DNA of 64,000 nt from Niveibacterium microcysteis (GCF_017161445.1 NZ_CP071060.1:1302001-1366000); one strand, 5' to 3'; positions 1 to 6,572 are shown, counted from the first letter of the stretch. Notes: a model not told the origin generated them from the letters alone. Program-made: numbers and translations.

Positions 1-2
1 GC

Positions 3-239
3 CACGTGTTGAGCGAGTCGGACGCCATGGAAATGGCAACTGAGTTCTTGATTTACAGCCTCGCGCCACTTGCGGAGTACGAAGAAGAAACAAAACAAAG
101 GCTTTCGCTTTTAAGCAAGCCACAAATTGAATGCCTGCTCGAATTAGTCGCCTACTGGCAGCACCACGAGCATTGGGGCATCTATTGCCCGGAGGAGCTA
201 GATCGTGCAAAGCACTTTCTGCAGCAACTCAACGCATAA
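3..239 (+). CDS. cassette 1 protein, probably 5'-truncated by the window edge
   Basis: The frame is open to the window edge, so this is probably the C-terminal part of a longer cassette protein. A GTG at 6 and an ATG at 27 are the only possible starts inside the window. The visible 78 or so residues are helical, with EEETKQRLSLLSKPQIECLL followed by YWQHHEHWGIYCPEELDRA. This recalls short integron and plasmid proteins whose C-terminus ends in a helix with an acidic-rich repeat, but I cannot assign a function. No signal peptide or membrane segment is visible. The stop codon TAA is the first part of the attC site, as in most cassettes here. Confidence 0.6.
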   Translation, partial: HVLSESDAMEMATEFLIYSLAPLAEYEEETKQRLSLLSKPQIECLLELVAYWQHHEHWGIYCPEELDRAKHFLQQLNA

Positions 240-323
240 CCAGTCCGTCAACGGGACGCCAAACCGCTGCGCAGTTTGGTTCCCTTCGCTGCGCTCCGGC
301 GCCCGTTACGTCCAACGTTAGCC
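237..323 (+). repeat. attC site 1
   Basis: It starts with TAAC (237-240), which overlaps the preceding stop codon, and ends at the R' core GTTAG (317-321). The central arms are imperfect here (CCAAACCGC against GCAGTTTGG), a likely point change compared with the neighbouring sites. Confidence 0.9.
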
Positions 324-352
324 GTCAAACAATTCCAATCTCGTATAACGTC

Positions 353-598
353 ATGACCGAAATCAACCAAAGACTGCATCAATTAGCCGCCGATCGAAAA
401 CTCATTGCCTTCCTTAGCATCAGTATTTCGGTAGCGGTCCTTGCTGGCCTTTGGTTCGGCCGCTTTCCGCCCGGTGCTGTTGCGATCGTTTGGTTTTCGT
501 TTGCCGCAATCCTTGTTCGTGCAATATCTTGGGCAACGCCAGAAGAAATCGCGCGCATTACGGCAGCAGCCGGCCACAGCAACGATGAAGCCGGCTAA
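353..598 (+). CDS. cassette 2: small two-TM membrane protein
   Basis: An 81-residue protein starting at the ATG at 353, about 30 bp after the cassette boundary GTTAG. Two hydrophobic segments are visible: residues about 17-36 (LIAFLSISISVAVLAGLWF) and about 40-61 (PGAVAIVWFSFAAILV). A short polar tail follows with PEEIARI. The N-terminus is charged and probably cytoplasmic, giving a hairpin topology. I do not recognise the family. Cassettes encoding small membrane proteins are frequent in chromosomal integrons. A longer frame that starts at 131 runs back through attC 1 and is not credible. Confidence 0.75.
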   Translation: MTEINQRLHQLAADRKLIAFLSISISVAVLAGLWFGRFPPGAVAIVWFSFAAILVRAISWATPEEIARITAAAGHSNDEAG

Positions 599-682
599 CC
601 AGTCCGTCAACGGGACGCCAAAATGCTGCGCATTTTGGTTCCCTCCGCTGCGCTCCGGCGCCCGTTACGTCCAACGTTAGCC
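596..682 (+). repeat. attC site 2
   Basis: TAAC 596-599 to GTTAG 676-680. The central stem is CCAAAATGC-TGC-GCATTTTGG, with the loop flanks changed in a compensating way relative to attC 3. Cassette 2 starts with GTTAGCC and ends with GGCTAAC, which are exact complements. Confidence 0.93.
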
Positions 683-693
683 CGCACACAAAT

Positions 694-1116
694 ATGGTCC
701 GCTTTTCAAACGGCGACGACGCTTTCGAATTGACGCTTGCCTCAGACGGAAACTCCGAACCGCAAATGGAAGCCGACGCCTATCTGACGGTTGCGGTGCG
801 CTCAAATGGGTTCGCCGGGCACAACGACCTTTGGGTGGCCGGCCCAAGTCTCAGATCCTTCTGCTCCAGGCTCGTGGAGCTTGAGCGCACCCTTCGTGGT
901 GAAGCAACGCTCAAATCCATCTCCCCAAACGAACTCAAGCTCGTCGTATCGTCGGTTACTTCGCGTGGCAACATTGCCGTTCATGGCACTACCGGCTACG
1001 AGGTCCAGCGCGAAAACAGCGCCTTCTGGCACTCGGTGTCGTTTGGGTTTGAATTCGAAGTCGCCCAACTTTCTCGGGCTGTGGCGCTCCCATGGTTCAA
1101 GCGCTATGCGGGCTAA
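694..1116 (+). CDS. cassette 3: hypothetical protein, possible immunity-type fold
   Basis: 140 residues from an ATG 14 bp after the cassette boundary. No signal peptide or TM segment. The order of elements is a beta-rich N-terminus (DAYLTVAVRSNGFAGHNDLW), a helix (SLRSFCSRLVELERTLRGEA), then strands (ELKLVVSSV, GNIAVHGTTGYEV) and a final SVSFGFEFEVAQL strand-helix. This order resembles small single-domain proteins described as WapI-type immunity proteins, but the match is from memory of the pattern and is tentative. The protein of cassette 14 has a similar layout. The function is not established. Confidence 0.7.
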   Translation: MVRFSNGDDAFELTLASDGNSEPQMEADAYLTVAVRSNGFAGHNDLWVAGPSLRSFCSRLVELERTLRGEATLKSISPNELKLVVSSVTSRGNIAVHGTTGYEVQRENSAFWHSVSFGFEFEVAQLSRAVALPWFKRYAG

Positions 1117-1200
1117 CAAGTCCGTCAACGGGACGCCAAACTGCTACGCAGTTTGGTTCCCTCCGCTGCGCTCCGGCGCCCGTTACGTCCAACGTTAGAG
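1114..1200 (+). repeat. attC site 3
   Basis: TAAC 1114-1117 to GTTAG 1194-1198. The central stem is CCAAACTGC-TAC-GCAGTTTGG. Cassette 3 begins GTTAGCCCGC and ends GCGGGCTAAC, a 10-base exact complement. Confidence 0.93.
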
Positions 1201-1210
1201 GTCATCCGTT

Positions 1211-1732
1211 TTGAGGTGGCTCCCACTTGTCATGAGCGTTAGCCTGTCGCTGTTGGCAACAGTCGCGGGCGCAGACTGCTTGGAATCTGCGGTTCGCGAG
1301 CGTGCGTTGTTAGCAGGCACGCAGTTTGCGAACTCGATCGCCTGTGACGTTGAAGCGAACCCCAAATATTTAGTCGCCCTTCACCGGTGGGACAACTGTT
1401 CGATCGAAACCCGCGACTCCGCGCTGTTCGTCCTGCTTTGGCATGGTGATGTTGGCTGCAATGGGGGCAGTGGCAGCTATTCGCCGCAAGTAACAACGAT
1501 ACGTATCGGCGCGGGAGACACATTCTTTGCAGATCCAGTTCTATCAACGCCTGTCGTTAAGTTCCCAGTCCCAACACATTACGTTGAACGAGTGGTCTCC
1601 CACGGAGACAGACATCTTGTGCTCGAATTCACGCATTGGCACCGCTCCTGGCTATCGAGCGCGGAACGCGATGAACCCGACGTGGCAACATTGGAGCTTC
1701 AGAACGACGGAAATTGGCGCCTGAAGAAGTGA
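1211..1732 (+). CDS. cassette 4: secreted hypothetical protein
   Basis: 173 residues from a TTG start 17 bp after the boundary; an in-frame ATG at 1232 is an alternative. The first 21 or so residues form a signal peptide (RWLPLVMSVSLSLLATVAGA), with likely cleavage after AGA and mature D-C-L-E. Several cysteines lie in the mature region (C after D, IACDV, NCSIE, GDVGCNGG), so an exported, disulfide-bonded protein is likely. No enzyme motif was recognised. The gene stops 13 bp before the attC site. Confidence 0.75.
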   Translation: MRWLPLVMSVSLSLLATVAGADCLESAVRERALLAGTQFANSIACDVEANPKYLVALHRWDNCSIETRDSALFVLLWHGDVGCNGGSGSYSPQVTTIRIGAGDTFFADPVLSTPVVKFPVPTHYVERVVSHGDRHLVLEFTHWHRSWLSSAERDEPDVATLELQNDGNWRLKK

Positions 1733-1745
1733 TGTCAGCGACCTC

Positions 1746-1832
1746 TAACAAGTCCGTCAACGGGACGCCAAACTGCTGCGCAGTTTGGTTCCCTCCGCTG
1801 CGCTCCGGCGCCCGTTACGTCCAACGCTAGGT
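1746..1832 (+). repeat. attC site 4 (R' core GCTAG)
   Basis: TAAC 1746-1749 to GCTAG 1826-1830. The R' core reads GCTAG instead of GTTAG, a change in the otherwise invariant GTT triplet. Cassette 4 starts GTTAGAGGTC and ends GACCTCTAAC, an exact complement, so the site was normal in the circular cassette. The altered base belongs to the start of cassette 5. Confidence 0.92.
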
Positions 1833-1837
1833 GCTTA

Positions 1838-2200
1838 ATGCTTCGATCGCTTCCCGCGCGAATTGCTTGCTCTTTCTGCCTTGGCCTCGTCTGCGCTTTC
1901 CTTCATTTCGCTGGGCCAATGGTTGAGCTTCCGCGGTGGCTTCCCGAGGTGGTCTACCTGGGAATAGTCTCCGCCGTCTTAGTGGCTGTCTCTCAGGCGC
2001 TCGGCACGCTCTCCCTCTGGCAAGTCGTGGCACATAGCATTCCCGTCACTGCGGTCACGGTTGTGCTCGCTCGCGCCATGGGCGGCCCGCTCGGGCCATT
2101 CATTCGCCCAGTTGCCGCAGTCTGGCTTGGCGCAGCGCTCATATGGGCCATGTCTTACTACCGGCGCTCCAGCGGCCGCGCTAACCTCAATGCAAATTAG
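1838..2200 (+). CDS. cassette 5: small multi-pass membrane protein
   Basis: 120 residues from the ATG at 1838. The N-terminus is MLRSLPAR followed by a hydrophobic stretch (IACSFCLGLVCAFLHFAG). Further hydrophobic segments are VVYLGIVSAVLVAVSQALG, VVAHSIPVTAVTVVLARAM and PVAAVWLGAALIWAMSYY, suggesting four membrane passes and a basic, polar C-terminus (YRRSSGR). No family was recognised. The ORF ends TAG 10 bp before the attC site. Confidence 0.75.
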   Translation: MLRSLPARIACSFCLGLVCAFLHFAGPMVELPRWLPEVVYLGIVSAVLVAVSQALGTLSLWQVVAHSIPVTAVTVVLARAMGGPLGPFIRPVAAVWLGAALIWAMSYYRRSSGRANLNAN

Positions 2201-2209
2201 CGCCGCACC

Positions 2210-2296
2210 TAACAAGTCCGTCAACGGGACGCCAAACTGCTGCGCAGTTTGGTTCCCTCCGCTGCGCTTCGGCGCCCGTTACGTCCAACGTTAGCC
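2210..2296 (+). repeat. attC site 5
   Basis: TAAC 2210-2213 to GTTAG 2290-2294, standard type with central stem CCAAACTGC-TGC-GCAGTTTGG. Confidence 0.93.
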
Positions 2297-2298
2297 AC

Positions 2299-2739
2299 TT
2301 GCTCTGTTTAGCCAAATTCCAGTTGGCACCTGGTGAAACGCTATCCGTGCGCAGGGCGTTTTGCGGGGCGCCGCAACGCTCCAGTTCTTCCGAGGGTCAT
2401 CACACTGCTGGGCATCGTCTCACTCAACAGCTGCGGGCTTCGAGTGCGGCGCCTTCATCGGTTGGTGGTGGTCTGGGCGCTCCAGGCTTGTGGCGTTCAG
2501 GGCTTGCGGTTCGCATGGCAACGCACTTTTGGGCTGGTGCAAGAGTGAGGGCTTTTTCCCTTGCCGGCGCTGTTGGCGGTGCGGTTCAATTTGCTCGGCG
2601 CCTTGTGCCTTCGGCCCGCCGCTCGGTGGCTCAATCGGGCAGCGGTTGCGCGGCTAACAAGGCAGTCAACCGGACACCCAAATGCTGCGCATTTGGGTTC
2701 CCTCCGCTGGCGCTCCGGTGCCGGTTACTTCCACGTTAG
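2299..2739 (+). CDS. cassette 6: doubtful ORF, possibly DUF1010-like
   Basis: This cassette has no clear gene. All three forward frames are largely open. The longest (146 residues from a TTG at 2299) reads through the attC site and ends at the next boundary. A second frame (2361-2657) stops on the attC TAA and is rich in Trp and Cys, with GAFIGWWWSGRSRLVAF. The long frame includes a region like GGAVQFARRLVPSARRSVAQ, which recalls short integron-borne proteins catalogued as DUF1010. Such ORFs may be translations of a non-coding cassette. No ribosome binding site decides among the frames. Confidence 0.3.
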   Translation: MLCLAKFQLAPGETLSVRRAFCGAPQRSSSSEGHHTAGHRLTQQLRASSAAPSSVGGGLGAPGLWRSGLAVRMATHFWAGARVRAFSLAGAVGGAVQFARRLVPSARRSVAQSGSGCAANKAVNRTPKCCAFGFPPLALRCRLLPR

Positions 2740-2741
2740 GT
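2655..2741 (+). repeat. attC site 6 (CAACCGGAC type)
   Basis: TAAC 2655-2658 to GTTAG 2735-2739. It belongs to the second sub-type (GCAGTCAACCGGACACCC ... GGTGCCGGTTACTTCC), with stem CCCAAATGC-TGC-GCATTTGGG. Confidence 0.9.
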
Positions 2742-2745
2742 GTCT

Positions 2746-3009
2746 ATGTCCCTTCCTTCGGAACAGCAAAGGAAAGGCTTGTGCGAGTTAATGCACAACG
2801 CGTTCGTAGAGCTTCGCTATCTCGATGGCGAGCAAGCGCACGATCTGGCGTATGCGTTTCACAATTTGCCGTTGGAAATGTATGGCTGGGGGCACTGGAG
2901 CAGCGAGGAATTCATCGGCCGACTTCGTTACTACCAATCGAAGCACCACGGAAATTTGGGTTTTAACTACGTTGATGCCGCCCAGAAACTTCTTAACCCC
3001 GCCACCTAA
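2746..3009 (+). CDS. cassette 7: small hypothetical protein
   Basis: 87 residues from the ATG at 2746; a GTG at 2740 in the same frame, directly on the boundary, would add two residues. The protein is soluble, helical and aromatic-rich: HNAFVELRYL, AHDLAYAFHNLPLEMYGWG, then SSEEFIGRLRYYQSKH. No signal peptide is seen and the family is not recognised. It stops on the TAA of attC 7. The next cassette is separated from it by an IS copy. Confidence 0.7.
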   Translation: MSLPSEQQRKGLCELMHNAFVELRYLDGEQAHDLAYAFHNLPLEMYGWGHWSSEEFIGRLRYYQSKHHGNLGFNYVDAAQKLLNPAT

Positions 3010-3086
3010 CAGGTCAGTCAACCGGACACCAAAATGCTGCGCATTTTGGTCCCCTCGGCTGCGCCTCGGTGCCGGTTACTTTCAAC
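3007..3086 (+). repeat. attC site 7, split by IS copy 1
   Basis: TAAC at 3007-3010. The left half and central stem (CAAAATGC-TGC-GCATTTTG) run to TTACTTTCAAC, and then the IS begins. The missing R' core GTTAGGC lies on the far side at 4534-4540. Cassette 7 begins GTTAGGTG and ends CACCTAAC, so the site was functional in form before the insertion. Confidence 0.9.
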
Positions 3087-3099
3087 TACAAGGGCTTCC

Positions 3100-3400
3100 C
3101 CAGTAGTCAAGGCGAACTGATCCAACGGCCACGCAACACGTGGCCGTTTTGCTTCCTGCCAAACCGCTTTGTTCTTCCGGTCGTTGGGCTGCGTCGCTCG
3201 ATTGAGTGAGGGGTACGGACTGCGACACTACAAACGGTCATCGATGCAGCGCTTGTGGCTGCGGACCCTGATGAAAGACGCGCGCGGGGGCCTCATTCGT
3301 TAGTCGCGGAAAGCGCTTGCTTCCGCCACGAGTTAAACAGGACATGCCTCGCGCGGGTCCAACCCTGGCTCATCAACGCGTGCCGTCTCGATCGGCGGGA
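3100..3400 (-). ncRNA. candidate bridge RNA / seekRNA region of IS copy 1
   Basis: This is the 320-bp non-coding end of the element, downstream of the transposase, the location reported for the guide RNA of IS1111-type elements. It carries a hairpin (AACGGCCACG ... CGTGGCCGTT, 3123-3147). It also carries TCATTCGTTAG at 3293-3303, identical to the 11 bases across the right IS/attC junction (4528-4538), and ACTACAA at 3227-3233, identical to the bases across the left IS end. These are candidate guide segments. Transcription and structure are inferred, and the exact RNA ends cannot be read. Confidence 0.5.
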
Positions 3401-3406
3401 AACGAG

Positions 3407-4426
3407 TTAGTCGGCAATGAGTTCAAACGTGTCGCCGCGTGCAAGACAGGCCCACGCCAGTCTTGCGTTCTTGGCCGCGACGGCGATCACGGCGCGCCAG
3501 TAGCCGCGTCGCACTGCGAGTGCGCGCGCCCAGCGGCTGATGCGATCTTCACGCTGGGCGGCCAGCGCCAACACCGCACGAGCGCCCATCACCAGCAGGC
3601 TTCGCAAGTAGGCATCCCCGGCTTTGGTGATGCGCCCCAGGCGTGACTTGCCGCCTGAGCTGTATTGACCCGGTACGAGTCCGAGCCAGGCAGCGAACTG
3701 CCGTCCGTTCTTGAATTCGTGGCCGTTGCCAATGCTCGCCACCAGGGCGCCCGCGCTGGTCTCGCCGACACCAGGCAGGGCCATCAGGCGTGTGATGCGC
3801 CGATCCTGCCTTGCGATCTGACGCAGCTTGGTGTCGTAGGCATTGATGCGTTCGTCGAGCTGGGCGATGGTGACGAGCAGATCTTCGAGCGCTTCGCGCG
3901 CCAAGCTTGGCAGCGTCTCGATCGCAGCGCGCGCCTGACGGCGGACCACGCTCGCTTTGAGCGGCAGCACATGACCAAATTCGGCGAGCAACCCCCGCAG
4001 CCGGTTGATCATTGCCGTGCGCTCGGTGACAAAGCCTTGTCGGACCCGATGCAGCGTCAGATGCGCTTGTTGCGCTTCATCCTTCACCGGCACGAAACGC
4101 ATCGCCGGCCGTTGCACCGCTTCGCAGATCGCAGCAGCGTCCGCCGCGTCGTTCTTGCCGCGCTTGCCTGAAAGCCGGTAAGGCACCACAAACTTGGGCG
4201 CCATCAAACGCACGGTGTGACCGAAGCGGGAAAATGCCCTCGCCCAATGGTGCGCGCCCGAGCATGCTTCCATGCCAATCAAGCAGGGCGGCAGTTGGGC
4301 GACAACCTCGAGCAACTTCTCGCGTCGTACCGAGGGTTGTACAAGGGCAGGTTTGCCGTGTTCATCCACGCCATGCAACGCAAACACGTTCTTGGCCAGA
4401 TCGATTCCAAGGACCACAATTTTCAT
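3407..4426 (-). CDS. IS110-family transposase, copy 1
   Basis: 339 residues from the ATG at 4426, preceded by GGAGGGG at 9-15 bp. A longer frame from 4531 has no ribosome site. The N-terminal RuvC-like DEDD domain is visible: D8 in VLGIDLAKNVFALHG, E in CLIGMEACSGAHHWARAF, and the D-D pair in GKNDAADAAAICEAVQ. The central part is coiled (VTIAQLDERINAYDTKL). The C-terminal Tnp_20 domain has LPGVGETSAGALVASIGNG, EFKNGRQFAAWLGLVPGQY and SSGGKSRLGRITKAGDAYLR with the catalytic-type Ser. The length is normal and the gene is intact. It catalyses insertion of the element into attC, guided by the adjacent RNA if the bridge-RNA model applies. Confidence 0.95.
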   Translation of the reverse strand: MKIVVLGIDLAKNVFALHGVDEHGKPALVQPSVRREKLLEVVAQLPPCLIGMEACSGAHHWARAFSRFGHTVRLMAPKFVVPYRLSGKRGKNDAADAAAICEAVQRPAMRFVPVKDEAQQAHLTLHRVRQGFVTERTAMINRLRGLLAEFGHVLPLKASVVRRQARAAIETLPSLAREALEDLLVTIAQLDERINAYDTKLRQIARQDRRITRLMALPGVGETSAGALVASIGNGHEFKNGRQFAAWLGLVPGQYSSGGKSRLGRITKAGDAYLRSLLVMGARAVLALAAQREDRISRWARALAVRRGYWRAVIAVAAKNARLAWACLARGDTFELIAD

Positions 4427-4584
4427 GGGCTTCCCCTCCATCGAGATGACGATGAGTTGTGCAATCCCATCGTGGCACTCAAAACGCGACGCCGCTCCAC
4501 CGGCACCGCGGGATGGGGAATGCCCTTTCATTCGTTAGGCGCACAAGATTTACACGGCGCACTCAATAAAGAACAGAGAATTTG

Positions 4585-4878
4585 ATGGCCGCAGACCTTA
4601 AGGAAGACCCGACGTTCTACGATCGCGCCGATAGCCACATTCACCTGGCGAATGAGCATTGCGCGAACATTGGTCGCGGCAAAGTGAGTGCCTCCATGAT
4701 GTACGGCTGCGCGCGCTTCCAAGCCTGGAACGCCGCCTGCTGGGCCGAGAGCGCGGAAGAAATGAAGGCCAAGCGTGAAGAAACGATCAACTATTTTGTC
4801 GATCAATATCGGGCCATGCTTGAAGACAACGTAGACGACTACATCAACAACTTCGAGAAGTATGTCGGCGGCGCCTAA
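4585..4878 (+). CDS. cassette 8: DUF3144-type protein
   Basis: 97 residues from the ATG at 4585 (a TTG directly before it is the alternative), with AGAG upstream. The sequence has the layout of DUF3144: FYDRADSHIHLANEHCANI, GRGKVSASMMYGCARFQAWN, then SAEEMKAKREETINYFVDQY and DDYINNF. The protein is helical, soluble and acidic. DUF3144 proteins are short and of unknown function. Here the gene is mobile cargo: its cassette begins GTTAGGCGC and ends GCGCCTAAC. The IS copy lies just upstream, so expression from earlier array promoters is probably cut off. Confidence 0.85.
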   Translation: MAADLKEDPTFYDRADSHIHLANEHCANIGRGKVSASMMYGCARFQAWNAACWAESAEEMKAKREETINYFVDQYRAMLEDNVDDYINNFEKYVGGA

Positions 4879-4962
4879 CAAGTCCGTCAACGGGACACCC
4901 AAATGCTACGGATTTGGGTTCCCTCGGCTGCGCCTCGGCGCCCGTTACGTCCAACGTTAGGC
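4876..4962 (+). repeat. attC site 8
   Basis: TAAC 4876-4879 to GTTAG 4956-4960. The stem is CCCAAATGC-TAC-GGATTTGGG, with one mismatch in the inner pair. Confidence 0.92.
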
Positions 4963-4978
4963 AAGTTGCCCCATAGCT

Positions 4979-5431
4979 ATGTCCGCTCGAAAACTCGGCG
5001 ATGCCTTTTGTTCTCACCTTCACGAAAAGCACATGAAGGCGATGGGTTTTAAAAAACAAGGTAGAAATTTCACGAGAAAGTCCGAAGGCTATACGGAGCT
5101 GGTTTCAGTTCAAGGCAGTTCCTGGAATTCTGGTGATGAGCCTTGGCACTTTTACATCAATGTTGCCGTGGCGATTGATGGAGTCCCGCTACGAGAAACC
5201 TCAAAGTTTCATGCTGATGGCAGACTCGAACGACTGGCTCCCTCTGCACCAGCTGCGTACGACCTTACGGCGGCAAACCTTGAGTCACTTGCAATTGAAA
5301 TTTCTGGGTATGTGATGGAGGCTTGTTGCCGCATACCCGATGCCCTACACGATGTGAGAACCCGTGCGTTACAGGGTTGGTACTCGCCGCTTCCCGTTCC
5401 CGATACTTGGCTAGATGAAGAATCTGCCTAA
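4979..5431 (+). CDS. cassette 9: DUF4304-like protein
   Basis: 150 residues from the ATG at 4979. The N-terminal half has the pattern of DUF4304 proteins: HEKHMKAMGFKKQGRNFTRK, a strand VSVQGSSWNSGDEPWHFYIN and VAVAIDGVPL. The C-terminal half is helical (ESLAIEISGYVMEACCRIPD). No signal peptide, soluble. Function unknown; DUF4304 proteins are often found near polymorphic toxins and in integrons, which makes an immunity-like role possible but unproven. It ends on the TAA of attC 9. Confidence 0.75.
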   Translation: MSARKLGDAFCSHLHEKHMKAMGFKKQGRNFTRKSEGYTELVSVQGSSWNSGDEPWHFYINVAVAIDGVPLRETSKFHADGRLERLAPSAPAAYDLTAANLESLAIEISGYVMEACCRIPDALHDVRTRALQGWYSPLPVPDTWLDEESA

Positions 5432-5521
5432 CCCTGCAGTCAAGCGGACCGCCTGCAAGCTGGCGCTTGCAGGTTCCCTCCGCGCTTCGCGCTCCGGCGT
5501 CCGCTTACTTCCACGTTAGCC
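5429..5521 (+). repeat. attC site 9 (divergent type)
   Basis: TAAC 5429-5432 to GTTAG 5515-5519. The left half is CAGTCAAGCGGACCG and the stem is CCTGCAAGC-TGGC-GCTTGCAGG, unlike the common type in bases but alike in shape. It carries an extra CGCGCTTCGCG hairpin. Confidence 0.88.
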
Positions 5522-5528
5522 GTCTCGA

Positions 5529-5924
5529 ATGAACGTCGCCCTCGAATTTCACGATTCAAATGTTGGCGCAATCCTTGGCGCTGACGGTTCACTTCGTGTC
5601 CTGTTTTCGAGGGCCTACACCCATCACTCCACGGGGCGCCCGGGTTTCGATGCAGGGTCGGGCTACTTACAACCGGCTGAGTTGGTTCTCTCCCAAGCCG
5701 TTTTGTCGGGGCCCGCGGCTGGTTGCGTCGGCCGCGTTTCGGACGGTGAGCTTGTTGTCGACGGTCAGCCCATGTCGCTTGTCCCGCTACCATTCACCGC
5801 GTCGGGAAATGTCACTCTCTCACTCACCTTCACATCCGGCGCCAGCATTTCTGTCTCTGCCGCATCCGTGTCGTCCTGGGCTACTGGAGAAGGCGAGTTC
5901 ATTGAAACCTATGCCGCCGGCTAA
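5529..5924 (+). CDS. cassette 10: hypothetical protein, beta-rich
   Basis: 131 residues from the ATG at 5529. The N-terminus LEFHDSNVGAILGADGSLRV is followed by LFSRAYTHHSTGRPGFDAG, a cysteine pocket (GPAAGCVGRVSDGELVVDG) and PLPFTASGNVTLSLTFTSGA. The predicted fold is nearly all beta, ending GEGEFIETY. I have the impression that this pattern recurs in integron cassettes from several proteobacteria, but no function is known to me. No signal peptide or TM segment. The ORF ends on the TAA of attC 10. Confidence 0.7.
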   Translation: MNVALEFHDSNVGAILGADGSLRVLFSRAYTHHSTGRPGFDAGSGYLQPAELVLSQAVLSGPAAGCVGRVSDGELVVDGQPMSLVPLPFTASGNVTLSLTFTSGASISVSAASVSSWATGEGEFIETYAAG

Positions 5925-6008
5925 CAGTGCAGTCAACCGGACACCAAACTGCTACGCAGTTTGGTTCCCTCCGCTGCGCTCCGGTGCCGGTTACTTTCAA
6001 CGTTGGGC
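5922..6008 (+). repeat. attC site 10
   Basis: TAAC 5922-5925 to GTTGG 6002-6006, CAACCGGAC sub-type, stem CCAAACTGC-TAC-GCAGTTTGG. Cassette 10 starts GTTAGCCG and ends CGGCTAAC. Confidence 0.92.
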
Positions 6009-6034
6009 GTCACCGGCTAGGGCATCCCGAGATC

Positions 6035-6063
6035 TTGACGCGTAACTACACCGTAGTTACAGT
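6035..6063 (+). promoter_or_regulatory. promoter with palindromic operator before brnTA
   Basis: TTGACG (6035-6040) and TACAGT (6058-6063) are separated by 17 bp. Between and into them lies a perfect 8-bp inverted repeat, GTAACTAC-acc-GTAGTTAC (6042-6060), so a dimeric repressor bound here would block the promoter. In BrnT/BrnA systems the antitoxin or the complex represses its own operon, so this is the likely operator. The ATG of brnT follows 7 bp after the -10 box, so the leader is very short. Confidence 0.65.
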
Positions 6064-6069
6064 CACTTC

Positions 6070-6348
6070 ATGACTACACTTCACTTCGAGTGGGACGAGC
6101 CGAAGGCCAAGGCCAACATCAAGAAGCACGGTGTGAGCTTCGAAGAAGCCAAGACCGTCTTCTACGACGACCGGGCAAGGCTAATCGCAGACCCGGACCA
6201 TTCCGAAGACGAAGAGCGGTTCATCCTCCTGGGCTACAGCTCAGGCCTGAAACTGCTTGTCGTGTGCCATTGCTACCGCACGTCCGAGAACGTAATTCGC
6301 ATCATCTCGGCTCGAAAAGCCACGAAGCAAGAGGCCGCGTCCTACTGA
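6070..6348 (+). CDS. brnT: cassette 11: BrnT-family toxin
   Basis: 92 residues. It has the BrnT pattern: FEWDEPKAKANIKKHGVSFE near the N-terminus, EAKTVFYDDRARLIADPDHS, EERFILLGYSSGLKLLVVCH and a C-terminal YRTSENVIRIISARKATKQE. BrnT is a ribonuclease with a RelE-like fold that inhibits translation and is neutralised by BrnA. The order toxin first, antitoxin second is normal for this family. The stop is 13 bp before the brnA ATG. The pair has its own promoter within the cassette, unlike most cassette genes, and could stabilise this part of the array against loss. Confidence 0.95.
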   Translation: MTTLHFEWDEPKAKANIKKHGVSFEEAKTVFYDDRARLIADPDHSEDEERFILLGYSSGLKLLVVCHCYRTSENVIRIISARKATKQEAASY

Positions 6349-6361
6349 AAAGGTGCAAGCC

Positions 6362-6571
6362 ATGCGCGCTGAATACGACTTCTCGAAATCCACGAAGAAC
6401 CCCTACGCTCCGCAGCTCAAGAAGCAAATCACCATCCGCTTGGACGAAGAGTGCATCAACTACTTCAAATCCATCTCTGAAGACGTTGGCATCCCCTACC
6501 AAAGCCTCATCAACCTGTACCTCCGGGACTGCGCTGCGTCGAACCGCAAGCTCAATCTCAAGTGGAAGTGA
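6362..6571 (+). CDS. brnA: cassette 11: BrnA-family antitoxin
   Basis: 69 residues from the ATG at 6362 (a GTG at 6353 would add three residues), with AAAAGG just upstream. The N-terminus binds toxin in characterised members (EYDFSKSTKNPYAPQLKKQ). The C-terminal ribbon-helix-helix DNA-binding part is visible as ITIRLDEECINYFKSISED followed by GIPYQSLINLYLRDCA. The protein neutralises BrnT and probably binds the palindrome at 6042-6060. It ends on TGA one base before the attC R'' core. Confidence 0.94.
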   Translation: MRAEYDFSKSTKNPYAPQLKKQITIRLDEECINYFKSISEDVGIPYQSLINLYLRDCAASNRKLNLKWK

Positions 6572-6572
6572 C

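Larger units (their letters stand above)
3087..4533 (-). mobile_element. IS110-family element (IS1111 subgroup), copy 1, inserted in attC 7
   Basis: A 1447-bp element bounded by TACAAGGG on the left and CTTTCATTC on the right, as set by comparison with copies 2 and 3. Near-terminal inverted repeats AGGGC-TTCCCCA (3091-3102) and its complement TGGGGAATGCCCT (4514-4526) stand a few bases inside the ends, a hallmark of the IS1111 subgroup. No target duplication is visible. The junction is ...CAAC / GTTAGGC, just before the R' core of attC, and the transposase is opposite to the cassette genes. This matches the published behaviour of the IS1111-attC group. Confidence 0.92.

Noticed and set aside
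3317..4585. Open frames of 109-168 codons on the + strand inside each IS copy
   Set aside because: They are shadows of the transposase on the opposite strand, recur identically in all copies, and lack ribosome sites.
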